From the NCBI GenBank assembly GCA_037892935.1, contig JAYXKI010000001.1, forward strand, positions 1,798,001 through 1,862,000: DNA of 64,000 bases. The letters run 5' to 3'. Numbering within the stretch: the stretch's first letter is position 1; each line of letters opens with the position of its first letter. The stretch comes from Phlebopus portentosus. Lineage: Eukaryota > Basidiomycota > Agaricomycetes > Boletales > Boletinellaceae. Shown one piece after another: positions 12,275 through 23,621 of this stretch. The notes beneath the pieces are model-generated. The model saw only the letters and a program-made list of their open reading frames with translations. It was not told where the DNA came from and did no database searches. The position numbers were made by a program, and so were the translations under genes.

Positions 12275-12809
12275 GCGGACTGTGAGAGCTTTTTGCGCAT
12301 TCTCGCTTCAAAATCGGTGTTGGAGTTGATTCGGTATTCGGGCCTCTTTCGGTAGCCGGAAATAGCGCTTAGTTCGAATCACAGTTCGAGACGTCCTTGT
12401 GTGGTTTATACGGGACAACGCCCACCAAAAAGTGATAATTCCATGGGTCAAGTTCATTTTGGCCGGGTGTTACCTAGTGACAGACAAGTACATATATGCG
12501 GTGTCAGAGGTAGCCAAGAACATGGAGAAGATTTATTTGAGTATTTTCCCGACGCAGAGAGCAAAGACAAGACAGTATTGAGTTTTCGCCCGCCACTAGT
12601 ACTGTTATTGCGGGATATATAGCAATCGGGGTAGTATTAAATTTATTATTATTTTGAGAGTGATTAAGTACCCACGCGTCAGCCAGTTTGAGTTCACGGT
12701 CGTCGCTTGCCGCTAAGCCTCACTACCTTTCCTCCTCCTTCCTACTCCTATTCTACCCTTTCCTTCATTCATTCTTTTCTTTTCGTCTTATCCCTTTCCT
12801 TCATTCACC
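12275..12809. other. Intergenic region
   Basis: It holds the helicase 3' region and the promoter and leader of the next gene. The leader from about 12715 to 12809 is strongly pyrimidine-rich, as is common before fungal start codons. No gene is seen. Confidence 0.6.
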
Positions 12810-15552
12810 ATGCGCCCCGTCCCGCGCAGCTGGTCGTGGTCGCCGTTGTTTGCGATATGGACGCTGCTGGCTTTCGTCCAGTTCGGTCTCGTCACTGCTC
12901 AGTCCACTTCCTCAAACTCCAGCAGCGCTAGTTCAGCCACCTCGGCTTCTGTGTCGGTCACGACAGGCAATGTAACATCGACCTTTACAACCACTTCAAA
13001 CTCGCAGACCAGCACAGGAGTTACAATTATCCAGGTCACTTCCACTCTGACCCCGTCTGCTACGACCGGTGACAACGCCACCGCGTCTGAGACGGCATCT
13101 GCTTCCGCTTCAGCATCTGCGTCTGCTGGCCCATCGCTGGACACCAAGATAGACCCGGGCTTTGGCGTGCTGGGTGCTATTCTCATCATCACAGGTCTTC
13201 CCAGTGCCTTCTGGGGCCATAAGAATAGGTGGTATGTGCTCCAGCCCTTCTTACGAAATCATCATATCTTCTTCCGTCTCACAGAATTTCACACAGGTCT
13301 TCCTTCTTTCTTATCGGGTTCTACACATTCGCTCTCAGCTGTTTTGCTCTCATACTCAAGTTCGGCGTGCTAGAAGCCATTTCTTCCCCTGATGCAGAGC
13401 TTCGCGGCGTTTTCGTTCTTGCTTGTTCCATCGCAGGTATCATCGGTGGCGCGGTCGCCATTTTCTTCTGGCAGCAGGCAAAGTATTTCATTGGTGCTTG
13501 GGGAGGATTTGCGCTTGGCCTTTGGATTCAGACTTTCAGAGAAGGCGGGTTGATACGACCCATAGGGTACAGGTGGATACTGTATATTGGTAGGTCCCAA
13601 GCGACCGGAAGCAAACGGCATTTTCCTAACAGAAGCGTTTAGGCCTCGCAGTCGCGGGATTTTGCTTATGCACTCTCCCCAAAATTCACTATCATGTACT
13701 CCTTGCTTCGACGGCGGCCGTCGGAGCGTCGGCTTTCGTTCTGGGTATAGACTGTTATACCACAGCTAACTTGAAGGAGGTGAGTTGTATGTACTCATAC
13801 GAAAAGGCTATCAATATCGAACATTGCACCTAGTTCTACGTCGCAAATCTCGGCTTCAACTCGCTCTTCACAAAATTTGAGGACAATGGAATGCAGTTCC
13901 CGATCTCTCAATTGATGCAGATTGAAATCGGCCTCATTGCTGCCTTCACGCTTATGGGTGCAGCCGTACAGCTCCGGATCCTGAAAGTACTTCAGCGAAA
14001 GCTTAAGGAGATTGCCATGGAGCAAAAGAAGCGTGATGAAGACCTGGAGAATCAAGCAGCGGCCCGATTCACATTAACTGCGAAGGAGCTGGCCGAGTGG
14101 GAAAAGGAACACGGCAGAGCAGATTCACACTTCTCTGGTCTGCCTCTTCTGAAGCATCAGGACGCCCAGTCACCGAATACCGAAGAAGGATCTACGCTGA
14201 TCATGGACGGACAGCGCCGCTCACGATGCCAGTCTGGGGTCTCCGAGTTCATGGTGGCTTCTGGACCCGCAGATGATCGGCAGTCTTCCGGAGCTCTGCC
14301 TGCTATTGACCTTGGAGGAGATTTGGAATCCGACCTTGCTAAAGACTTTGATACTGAGAGATCAAACTCCGTTAGCTCCAAAGGTTTGTCGCCGCAGGAG
14401 CGGGAGGACGTAAAGAAGAAAGAGGACCTTATGGCAGAGATTACAAATATAAGGAAGTCTATTGAGCAGTTACGTGCATCCACGCCGGGTTCTTCTGCTG
14501 AAGGTGGATCGCATTCGCGTAATCCATCTTTTACGTCTCGTCGGACGCTGAGTCTCGGACTTGCGGAAGCTTTGGATGGTCCTTCTCGCCCTCCGCGTGC
14601 CACAGATCCTCGTGCTCGCGTTCATTCTATGGACAGATTGTCGATGTCTCCTGACGCGTTCGCAGCAGGTGCCTCTATCAACCGCCCATCTAGTGTACCC
14701 CTTCATGACGATACGAACTGGAATGAATATGTTCGAGAAAGGAAGCTGTTCCAGCCACCTTCTGGGGTCTCGGTTCCCATTGCACCAAGTCCTGTAGCGC
14801 CCATTGCCCAGCGTGCTCCCGTACCAGTTCCAGACGCAGTCGCTGAAGCACTGGCTCGTCGTCGACAGCAAGAAGCTGCATTTGATGCGGGCGAGTTCGG
14901 GAGAGAGAGCCAGCATGTGCGATCAGCTTCTCATAACATGCTAGGGGAACGACCTTCATCCACTATGTGGAGCTCGCAGCCCAAGGCAGCAATAACGAAT
15001 AGCAAACTACCTGTCACCATTCTCCCACCTAAGAAGCCTGAACCCGGCCAGCAATCTCGCCCTCCTGCACCTCGTGTTCATACCTTTGAGGAACTCAATG
15101 AACGTCACCGCGAAAAGATGCGCGATCTCCAAGCGCCACTCAGCCAAGCTGAACAAGAACAAGCCAGACTTGCGGAGGCACGTAGTCGCTGGGAGCGCTC
15201 AAAAGAAGTCGAAAAGCAAATAATGGAGAAGAAATTGGCGGAAAAGGAAGCGGCTTTGAAGCAGCGCCAGGAAGAAAAAATGAAGAAGCAAGGGGAGGGG
15301 TATCAACGCTCGCTCAGCGCAGACAAGCTCAACAAGCTTCCGGGTGCATTAACTTCGTCCTCCAAACGCCAATCGATGATGAAGGTTGAAGACTGGAGGC
15401 GGTACCAGCAAGAGGTGGGGACATCACCGGCTCGATCAAAGTCTCCAACCAAACGCGACTCCACTGTACCCTTCCCGGCGGCTCAGGGTAGCCGTGAACC
15501 GGGTCATCACCAATCTTCATCTACTGACCGACGACGGGGTCAGATGCTATAG
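12810..15552 (+). CDS. TM7S3/TM198-like (DUF4203) membrane protein with long cytoplasmic tail
   Basis: A fungal multi-pass membrane protein of unknown function. The start at 12810 lies in a good context (caccATG). Residues 1-31 are a signal peptide ending near GLVTAQ. A Ser/Thr-rich, probably O-glycosylated lumenal or extracellular region follows (repeats such as SASASASASA). About seven hydrophobic segments then match the TM7S3/TM198-like domain (GVLGAILIITGLPSAFWG, FFLIGFYTFALSCFALIL, GIIGGAVAIFFW, and others). Beyond them is a hydrophilic tail of over 500 residues. It is rich in Ser, Pro and charged residues and has a Glu/Lys/Arg coiled coil near EQEQARLAEARSRWERSKEVE. Four exons are joined by three GT-AG introns. 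The tail reads as one exon to the stop at 15552. The topology suggests a sensor or scaffold; that is inference. Confidence 0.85.
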
Positions 15553-16261
15553 CGCCTTACTTCTTCGACATTTGCGACTACTTCCCTCTTGGACAATCTC
15601 ACATCGGACCGCTGGTTGTACTCTTAAAAGGACATACTTTTCATATTTCACCACTACGTCCCTTGTCACGAAATCATTGATTTCTTTTTATCCTTTAACA
15701 ATCCCTTCTCTCCCCAAGCACGGACTATGCACTGTTACAATGCTTTATCCATCCATCGAATTTTCAAAACGCTATCCTAGTTTTTAATTTCGTCTTCATT
15801 ATGAGGTTCTGCATTAGCTTCCTCTTTGCTATCAGTTCCTTTATGCACGCATCATCGTACCATAGAATCACATAGTATCTTCGCATCGTGTATGCCCCGT
15901 CCCACTCTCTGGACTTCGTATTTCGTGTTGTTGATAACCGAGAGTCATGGACATTGCTTCGATCTCGTAATTATGGTTTTGTATATATTTATTATTCTCA
16001 ACTTGTCATTGCCACAATTGGTTCGGCGAATCGGTATGTCCTTCCGATGTTGTTGTGCAGAGCCATAAAAATGAAGCTGGTGGAACACTAGTGAGGCTGT
16101 GATAGGGTCAGTTCTCTTTTTGGTTTAGTGTCACCACCGCGCCGATCCCCCACAGTTTGTTTCATTGCTTGCTAGCCACACATATAGATAGAAGAAATGA
16201 TGCTGACTCGGGTGGCTCTCCTCTCCCCAGCAGCGTGTCTCTGCAGTCTAGCTAGCTCAGG
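15553..16261. other. Intergenic region
   Basis: This is the 3' flank of the membrane-protein gene and the upstream region of the next gene. It is T-rich and stop-rich in most frames. I see no gene, RNA or repeat. Confidence 0.6.
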
Positions 16262-17226
16262 ATGCTTGCGGAAGAAGCGATCACGTCGTCTGCGCTGCAA
16301 CGCTCAAAAACGGCACCCACGCCGCTAGTCGATTCACACGGAGTATCCGCGGCCCAATTGGGAGAAGCGCTGGTGGTTGGCACGATCAAAGCATCATACG
16401 TGTCAGGCTACAGAACGAAGCCGGGTGCCTTCTTCCATGCGAAGCCAGATGCGACTATCAAGGGCGGCGCACTTGCACTTGTACATGGGCGTGGACTGGA
16501 CTTCGCGCTCACCGCGCAGACTCGTGGGGACGCGCCTCTCGTCAGCCCAAGACATGACATAAGGGATAACCCATTCAACCTAGCGGACTTCTTTCCCTCG
16601 CGCCCTGGGTCACCAGATCATCATCCCGTTGAATGGGCTCGAAGCCCTGTCGCTGCTGAGGAAGGCGAAAGAACGGGAGAAAATATTGATGCCGAGTGGA
16701 GAAACGCGCTTTCGGCGCGGTCGTTGTCGATGAACGCCCTGGATGAGTATGCGCGGGAAGTTATTGCAAAGGAAAGCAAGCTCGGGATTTTAGGTCTAGG
16801 TAAGCATGGATTCGCATCATCGATGTCATGCAACCTGAACTTGCCTCGTCTTGATTGCTCGCGTGACTGTGCTCCTCTAAAAATAAAATCAAAATAGCGA
16901 GGGTGCCGTCGTCCTTCTTGAAATCCATCAGAGAAAATTATTTTAGGCCTACTAAAGAAGAAGAAGAGGAGCATCAGGAGGCTAGCACTAATGTGACTCC
17001 GCTCGAGGTGTACTCTACGGCGATAGACGAGCCATTCGACGACGACACGCTTTGCGAGACGATGCAATCGCGGCGTGTTGCTTTTTCGGAGCGGGAAGCT
17101 AACACCCTTCCGGACCGTGTGCCTTCGATAGGCTTATTCAGTCCAGCAACAGAATTGGAGATGGAGGAGGTGGAACTCGGTTGGGCGACTGCTATGTATT
17201 CAAAGCTATTGGGTCCCGAGGTCTAA
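16262..17226 (+). CDS. Hypothetical protein, two exons, 288 residues
   Basis: I do not recognise this gene. Exon 1 (16262-16799) and exon 2 (16898-17226) join across a GT-AG intron and stay in frame for 288 residues, which supports a real gene. The protein has no signal peptide or clear membrane segment. Its centre contains small-residue-rich stretches (GTIKASYVSGYRTKPGAFF, GGALALVHGRGLDFALTAQ) and the C-terminal half is acidic. A short Arg/Lys-rich patch (FLKSIRENYFRP) follows the splice junction. It lies between the TM198-like gene and the CSL factor, both on the same strand, which gives no functional clue. Confidence 0.62.
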
Positions 17227-17740
17227 ATTCCTGGGTATATGCGCTACACGCGTTCCGCGTTTTTTTCCCACAGTAACGCGTGTGAGGCTTCTGGGAAGCG
17301 TGTGGTGTATATGGGTCCATTCAATCAACATCATCAGAACAGGGGTTATTGGTCGTGTATTCTTAGCACAGCACAGGGACAAGCACGATACGAACAAAGG
17401 GAGGCTACATAACTACATGTTGTACTTTTGCACTGGTACTTGTAAAAGTAGATCGATAGACAAGCTATTATAAATTCAGATCAGTGATCACGGCGGCGGC
17501 GAGAGAGGCAAGCTAAGCCAGGCTAGGGCTAGGGATGCGGGAGTGACGTGATGCCGGACGGAGATGCCGGAAAAATAGGAGTCCGCGGGAATAATAAATA
17601 AATATAGGTAGTAGAAACGTCACATGTGACGATGTCACTGTTATTAATGTGAATTTTTTGGGCATGTTGGTTCCACGCATCTCTCCCACACTCGGTCTGG
17701 AAGTCTCGCACGCTCCTCATACATAGAGTGTCCAACAGTA
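17227..17740. promoter_or_regulatory. Upstream region of the CSL gene
   Basis: No gene is seen. The region contains a 14-bp perfect palindrome, CGTCACATGTGACG, at 17618-17631, about 110 bp before the ATG at 17741. Its arms carry two inverted CGTCA half-sites of the kind bound by CRE-type bZIP factors. Its core CACATGTG resembles an E-box. Function is not shown. Confidence 0.4.
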
Positions 17741-20228
17741 ATGCGTACACTTTTCGTACAACAACCGCCCTTGGACGCCTATGTCCACGATCATCTCAAC
17801 ATGGCCGCCGTAGCAAACGCAAACAATGACCATCTCCCAACATCCCCCGACGACGCAGACGTCCATCACCACCATCCAGACCTCTCAATCCTCGTAAACT
17901 CCCTCTCCGCCTCTCCTGCTCCCAACCAAGACTCAAATCCCGCGTCAGAACACCGTTCTGAGGACTTGTCCAGGCCTCCCTCAACTAACCCGCCTGCAAG
18001 CTCGGCTGCTGCCGAACCACCCACCCCACTCCCACCCAGTGTACAGCAACAAGCTCAGATGGCCATACAAAGCATCCTCGCAACTGCTCAGCAGAAGGGA
18101 TCGGGTCAGGACTCCGTCTGGAGCATGAACAACGTGACGCTGCCTTCGAACGTAGATACGGCGCGTCAAAATGGCCAGGTAAGGGCTGTGTTTCAGATCA
18201 ACGCTTTGTAGTGGTATTGTTGTGCTATATCTGACGCGTCTCCCGGTATACGCGCTTTATCGCGTCAATGCAGCCTTCTACGAGTAAGCGACGCTTAGAG
18301 GACGCAGATGAGGAGGATCCACACGCGAAAATTCGTCGAACTGTGCAAGAACACGTACAGCACGACAACGAGCGATTGTTGAACATGACGACGGTTGTGT
18401 GTCTGCACGCGGCCGTCGCACAGAAATCCTACGGCAGCGAGAAGCGATTCCTGTGCCCACCTCCACTTGTGCGTATAGAGGGACCGTTTGGCTACATTCG
18501 CGACCAAAAGTTGGCCATGTCGATTGTGTCTGAACATGGAGAAAAGGGGCCGGAGACGGTACTTCCGCTAGAACCCAGTGCAACTCCAAGCTTCAAGTTC
18601 CTGCACGTAACAGGAGCTGCAAAAGCGAAGAGCTTCAATTTAGCATTGGAGATTATTCCTCCGCCTGCCCCGGGGATGATTTATGAGGACGGAGCCCGTC
18701 CGCGGCCCTGGGCAGTGTTTGAATCGGCCCCGGTAACCATCATATCAAAACCGTCGAAGAAGACGGCGAAGACGCGTAACATATCGTCGTGTATACTTGC
18801 GGGCGGACCTGTGTCCCTATTCAACCGTATCAACTCACAGACCGTGCGAACAAAGTACATGACCATCGACAATGCGCATTTATGCGCTAGTAACGTCTCA
18901 TGGTCTGCTTTCAATGTAAACGTGATAAGAAGACCTCAAGACTTAGGACCAGTTGGTGAGTCCAAACGATTCGACGTTTGATATCATACGCTCAAGTGCG
19001 CTTTTCTCAGCCGGACCGCAACCTGTGACATACGGGTCGGAAATTGTTCTCTCGGACTCCATGACAGGCATTGCAACCGCGCCATTGATCATTCGAAAAG
19101 TTGACAAGGGCAAGATCTCTCCTGAGGAAGGTGGACCTGTCAGTCAGATGCAAAAAATCGCGCTTCAAAGAGTTAACCCAGACGGGACACGACATTATTT
19201 GAGCGCAGCGGGTCCTGTGCCTGGAACACCTGGTGTCGTCGCTCCCCCGGCCCCGGGTAACTCTGGATCCCACCATTTGCTATTTCAATCGCCGCGGACT
19301 CGTGAAGAAGTCAAGGATGGTATTCACACCATCCACGATGAAGTTGATGATTACCTGTGCTGGACTATCGTGGGAATCTGTAAGTCGATTTCTCAGGCAT
19401 TGCGCTCAGGGGTCACTTCTAACGGCTCTCTGTGCCCTTTCAGCAAAGTTTCAATACACATTCTTTGATGCGTTGGGCCAGAATAACAAGATTCCTGAGA
19501 TGCCGATCACGCCTTTCCCAACACTTTTCCAGCCGCCCATATATCGTCCACAGAACAACGTGCTGGATCTGACTGTGTCCAGTTTCTTCTATGAGAACCC
19601 CAAGACGGGACATCACTCGCAACTTGAGATTTGGTTGGGTGATATTGGACCTTTGACCCATCGATTGAACAACGCCCCCACATCGGGACCGCTTACAAGT
19701 ATCGCGCCTTTCTACGGCTCGACTGATCAACAACCGCCTCCACCAGGCACGCCGATGGCTGGTGTTGCCCCTCCTGCACCAGGGGCGCCTGTCCCTGCGC
19801 CTCCTCCTCCTCCTCCTCCGACCGTGCCTGCCCCTACATCGTACATCTCCTCTGGAGCACTGCACACGAACGTGACAGTCGACATGCCTCCCATTCAGCA
19901 GATTGTTAAGGCCTTACAGGACGAGGCGAGACGTTCATACGGTGTCACTTCGGATTCTGTGGAAGGTGCAGAAAATGAGGTGAACGGAAACAGTCCACCA
20001 GACGGGCCAGTGAACATCGCAGGCAAGAGTCTTCCACTACTCTTTATCCGCGGCGCAGATGGAATAGGCTATCACTCGGGACGGTCGGTCACTTGCGAGA
20101 ATGTGTTTTTGGAAATGAACAACCCAGTGAATCCGCAAGGCCCACCGGGGGAACCTGCATGGCTGAGTGCGGCTCAGTCTGCTGCCGCTGATAGTAGCAT
20201 GCACGGCTGGACACTTCGTGTTCTATGA
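17741..20228 (+). CDS. CSL (CBF1/RBP-J/Su(H)/LAG-1) family transcription factor
   Basis: A sequence-specific nuclear transcription factor of the CSL family, which in fission yeast (Cbf11, Cbf12) controls adhesion, cell cycle and lipid genes. The hallmark is QKSYGSEKRFLCPPPLVRIEG in the N-terminal Rel-like domain. The beta-trefoil region follows (SLFNRINSQTVRTKYMTID, WSAFNVNVI), then the C-terminal Rel-like domain (YGSEIVLSDSMTG, YTFFDAL, LEIWLGDIGPLTHRL). Four exons (17741-18178, 18274-18955, 19011-19379, 19444-20228) join in frame to 757 residues. A second ATG at 17801 has a better context (aacATGgcc) and could be the true start. The first 140 residues are low-complexity Pro/Ser/His/Asp. The C-terminal Rel-like domain carries a Pro/Gly-rich insert of about 50 residues with seven consecutive Pro near 19798-19825. 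Confidence 0.93.
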
Positions 20229-20929
20229 TACCCTGTAGATCAGTGGCTGCACCCCTCTGTCACTGGCGTTGTTCTAACTGTATGTTTGGATGATATTTTG
20301 TGGCGTACGTTATTATGATAATGATGGTTTCGATTGGATTCTGCTATCGTTTTTACTGTTCTCTTTTTTATCTGAAGAGTGCTATCGTCCATTTTCTGTC
20401 TCTCTGTGGCTTACCTACGCGTTCTATAGTGTTTCGTGTGTATTATACCACTGATATATGTATGCTTTCGAATGACTGATACGCTATTTGGCAAAAAGTG
20501 CCTCACATGGGATCGGACGCGACCGGGCACAGGGTGATCGGCGTTCGCGGTCATATATATATACACATGCAATAGATCGTAGCATTTGTTTGCATTTCTT
20601 TCTCTTAGAGTCTTACGTCTACTACTAAAGTATCCCCATTCTAACGTGAGTCGCGTTTGCTTTGTTTGTTTGTAATGGTTGCTGGTCGAGCGGGAGGCGA
20701 GGTTTCTCCATCCGTGGCGAACCCCAATCAATATCTGATGTGTACTGTATATATATTTGACGCATGTGCGCGGCGTCATCAGTGCGTGCAGCCCCTCTAC
20801 CTCCACCCTTCCACGCCGCATACATCTCTCGCTCGCGCAATATACATACCCATCTCTGTTCTCTGCTGATTCATTCTTAGCACCCCACCCTCTTCAAGTG
20901 CCACACACATCTCTTTTTTTTGTTAAACG
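20229..20929. promoter_or_regulatory. Pyruvate kinase promoter region
   Basis: No gene is seen. Candidate promoter elements for the highly expressed gene downstream are a CCAAT box at 20724-20728 and an alternating TA run at 20748-20756. A long C/T-rich tract then continues to the ATG at 20930. A second TA run lies at 20554-20564. Spacing (about 200 bp to the ATG) is plausible for a fungal glycolytic promoter. Confidence 0.5.
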
Positions 20930-23172
20930 ATGGCCTCTGAGCTTCTAGCTGTTAAATCAAACCTCGAGTGGCTCTCGTCGCTCTCGCCCATCAATGCTTC
21001 CGTTCCGACAGAAGAGACGAAGTATCTGCGCAAGGTATGTCTGTGTGTTTCATCACTCGTCCGTTATCTACTCGTGGCTGACTGAATGGGACCAACTTAG
21101 ACGGCGATTATCGCCACGATCGGTATGCACGTTCTTCTTTGATGTGTATGGACAAAGTTTTTCAATGTTACGTGCTGTTTGTTTGATGGCTTGTAGGCCC
21201 GAAGACGAACAGCGTCGAGAAGCTTGCTGAGCTGAGAAAGGCGGGTGTTAACATCGGTATGTGCATATTGTCAGTATTGTTTATTCGGGTTGTTGATGGA
21301 CCCGCTTGTCAGTGCGCATGAATTTCTCGCATGGCTCGTACGAGTACCACCAAAGTGTCATCGACAACACTAGGAAAGCAATTGAGTGTATGGGTGTTCT
21401 CGTTCTTTCTTTGAAGGCTTTGCTAATTTCAATGTACCAGTGGACCCGGAGGGCCGCCCTGTGGCGATTGCTCTGGACACGGTAAGGCGCCGAAAATCTC
21501 AAAATATAACTCATGTTCCGATGATAAATGATGTCTTCTGCAGAAAGGTCCAGAAATCCGAACAGGTCTCATAAAAGATAATGCAGATGTACGTCGCTGT
21601 TATAATATTTATGTACATATCGTCGGCCGAACATGCGATATTATTAGATTCCCGTAAAGGCTGGCCATGAGTTCGTGGTCACCACGGATGAGAAGTTTGC
21701 CCAATCTTCCGATGACAAGTTCCTTTTCGTGGACTATGTATGTGTACTTTCCTTTTCCTTCCTAGTGATGGGCCTAATAGACCTTGAAAACCAGAAAAAT
21801 CTACCCAAAGTCACTGCGCCGGGCAAGCTCATTTATGTCGATGATGGTATCCTGACTCTTCTTGTCCTATCCGTTGACGGCCCCAACGTCCGAGTGCGCT
21901 GCATAAACAACGGCACTCTCTCGTCTCGCAAAGGTGTCAACCTTCCGAAGACTGACGTTGACCTTCCTGCGTTATCCGCCAAGGACAAAGCTGATCTTCA
22001 GTTTGGTGTCAGGAATGGCGTTGATATGGTCTTCGCATCATTCATCCGTCGTGCGCAAGATGTCCTAGACATTCGTGATGTTCTTGGCCCAAATGGTGCA
22101 AACATCAAAATTGTTGTGAAAATTGAGAACGAGCAGGGTGTTGCGAACTTTGATGAGATTCTTGACGTCTGTGATGGCGTTATGGTGGCTCGTGGTGATC
22201 TTGGTATCGAAATTCCTGCTAGCCAAGTTTTCCTTGCGCAGAAGATGATGATCGCGAAGTGCAATAAGGTAGGCAAACCTGTCATCTGTGCAACGCAGAT
22301 GCTCGAATCAATGACGGTAAGTGCTTGCTGAGAGCTCCCCTACCGTGCTAGTACTGAACCTTTGGATTCAGTATAACCCGCGCCCGACTCGCGCAGAAGT
22401 CAGCGATGTCGCTAACGCTGTTTTGGATGGAGCTGACTGCGTCATGTTGTCCGGAGAGACCGCTAAGGGCACGTATCCAGTCCAGGCCGGTGAGTTCTCA
22501 AAAAATCTTCCCATAGACTAAGTGCTGATTGCGTGCCGTAAAGTTCTTATGATGGCGGAGACTTGCTACCTTGCAGAGTCGGCTATCTGCTACCCACCGC
22601 TATATGATGAACTGCGTAATGCGCAGAAGCGCCCAACAGAGACGGTGGAGACGGTTGCGATGGCCGCTGTAGCGGCAGCCTTTGAGCAGAACGCGAGTGC
22701 AATTCTTGTTCTGTCGACGAGTGGAAACACTGCTCGTTTGATCTCGAAGTATCGACCGAGTGTTCCTATCATTACTGGTAAGGATTAATTTTGGTGCATT
22801 ATGATCAAGGTAAAAATTGACTTGATGACAGTGACGAGGAATCAACAGACGTCCCGACAAATCCACCTGCACCGTGGAGTGTACCCAATGTGGTACCCTG
22901 AGCCTCGCGGGATTCAAGCGCATCAGTGGCAGACTGATGTACGTCTTTTGGATTTGCGTGTGTGAACGGGGCGCTGACGAAACATGCAACAGGTTGACAA
23001 TCGAATCCGGTTTGGACTGAGGAGGGCGCTTCAACTGAACATCATCAAGCCCAACTCACCGATTATTGCTGTACAAGGGTGGAAGGGAGGACTGGGCCAC
23101 ACGAACACGCTTCGTATTCTGTCTGTGCCTGCCGAAGATGCAGACCTTGAGCTTTATCCGCTTGAGCATTAA
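20930..23172 (+). CDS. pyk1: Pyruvate kinase
   Basis: A cytosolic glycolytic enzyme that converts phosphoenolpyruvate and ADP to pyruvate and ATP. Conserved landmarks are [34 protein letters not shown], the active-site region [68 protein letters not shown] and the C-terminal domain to LYPLEH. The length is about 530 residues, as expected. Eleven GT-AG introns are needed. Exon 2 is only 22 nt. The ATG at 20930 is preceded by a pyrimidine-rich leader. The C-terminal region contains the segment usually involved in fructose-1,6-bisphosphate binding, so allosteric control is likely but not proven here. Confidence 0.97.
21101..21122 (+). other. pyk1: 22-nt coding microexon of pyruvate kinase
   Basis: Only 22 nt lie between the acceptor CTTAG and the donor GTATGC. 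They supply TAIIATI and the first base of the next codon, the invariant start of the pyruvate kinase barrel. Both splice signals are canonical and the conserved protein requires the exon. Confidence 0.85.
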
Positions 23173-23621
23173 TGAATTGAATAGACGATCTAGAGAGAAA
23201 AAAAAAGGGCAGGCAATATGTAGTACTAGATATAAGGCATGTAGAAGAGCAAGTCATTTGGTAGCGAAATCCACCACCGCTTCAAGTTTGCGTATAGTAT
23301 ACGTTATGTGATGCAGACTTTTAATGCGTGAGAAACTGGCGATCAGCTGTGTGCGCAAAGGATGGTCTGTGTCCGTGTACAGTAGAGATCCCGCCCCCGC
23401 CCCAGCCCCTACTCCCTCCCGCCATCTCATCTCTTTGCGCAGGCAGCATCCTTCATCTCAACTCGCCTTTCTCGACGACTGTCCTTTCCCTGAGTCTCCA
23501 TTTCCTCTATCACCGCCCTTCTCCGCCACCTCTCTCCTCTCTCTTGGCTGTTTTACATTACCCGACCGCGTTTTTCCTTCTCATTTACTGGGGCTAGCGC
23601 TTCTTATAATCACTTCTCTCA
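23173..23621. other. Intergenic region
   Basis: Pyruvate kinase 3' region followed by a very C/T-rich leader (about 23390-23620) before the glycosyltransferase ATG. Nothing else is seen. Confidence 0.6.

Noticed and set aside
12360..12395. GTTCGAATC-like stretch resembling a tRNA B box
   Set aside because: I could not fold an acceptor stem, D arm or anticodon arm around it, so it is not a tRNA.
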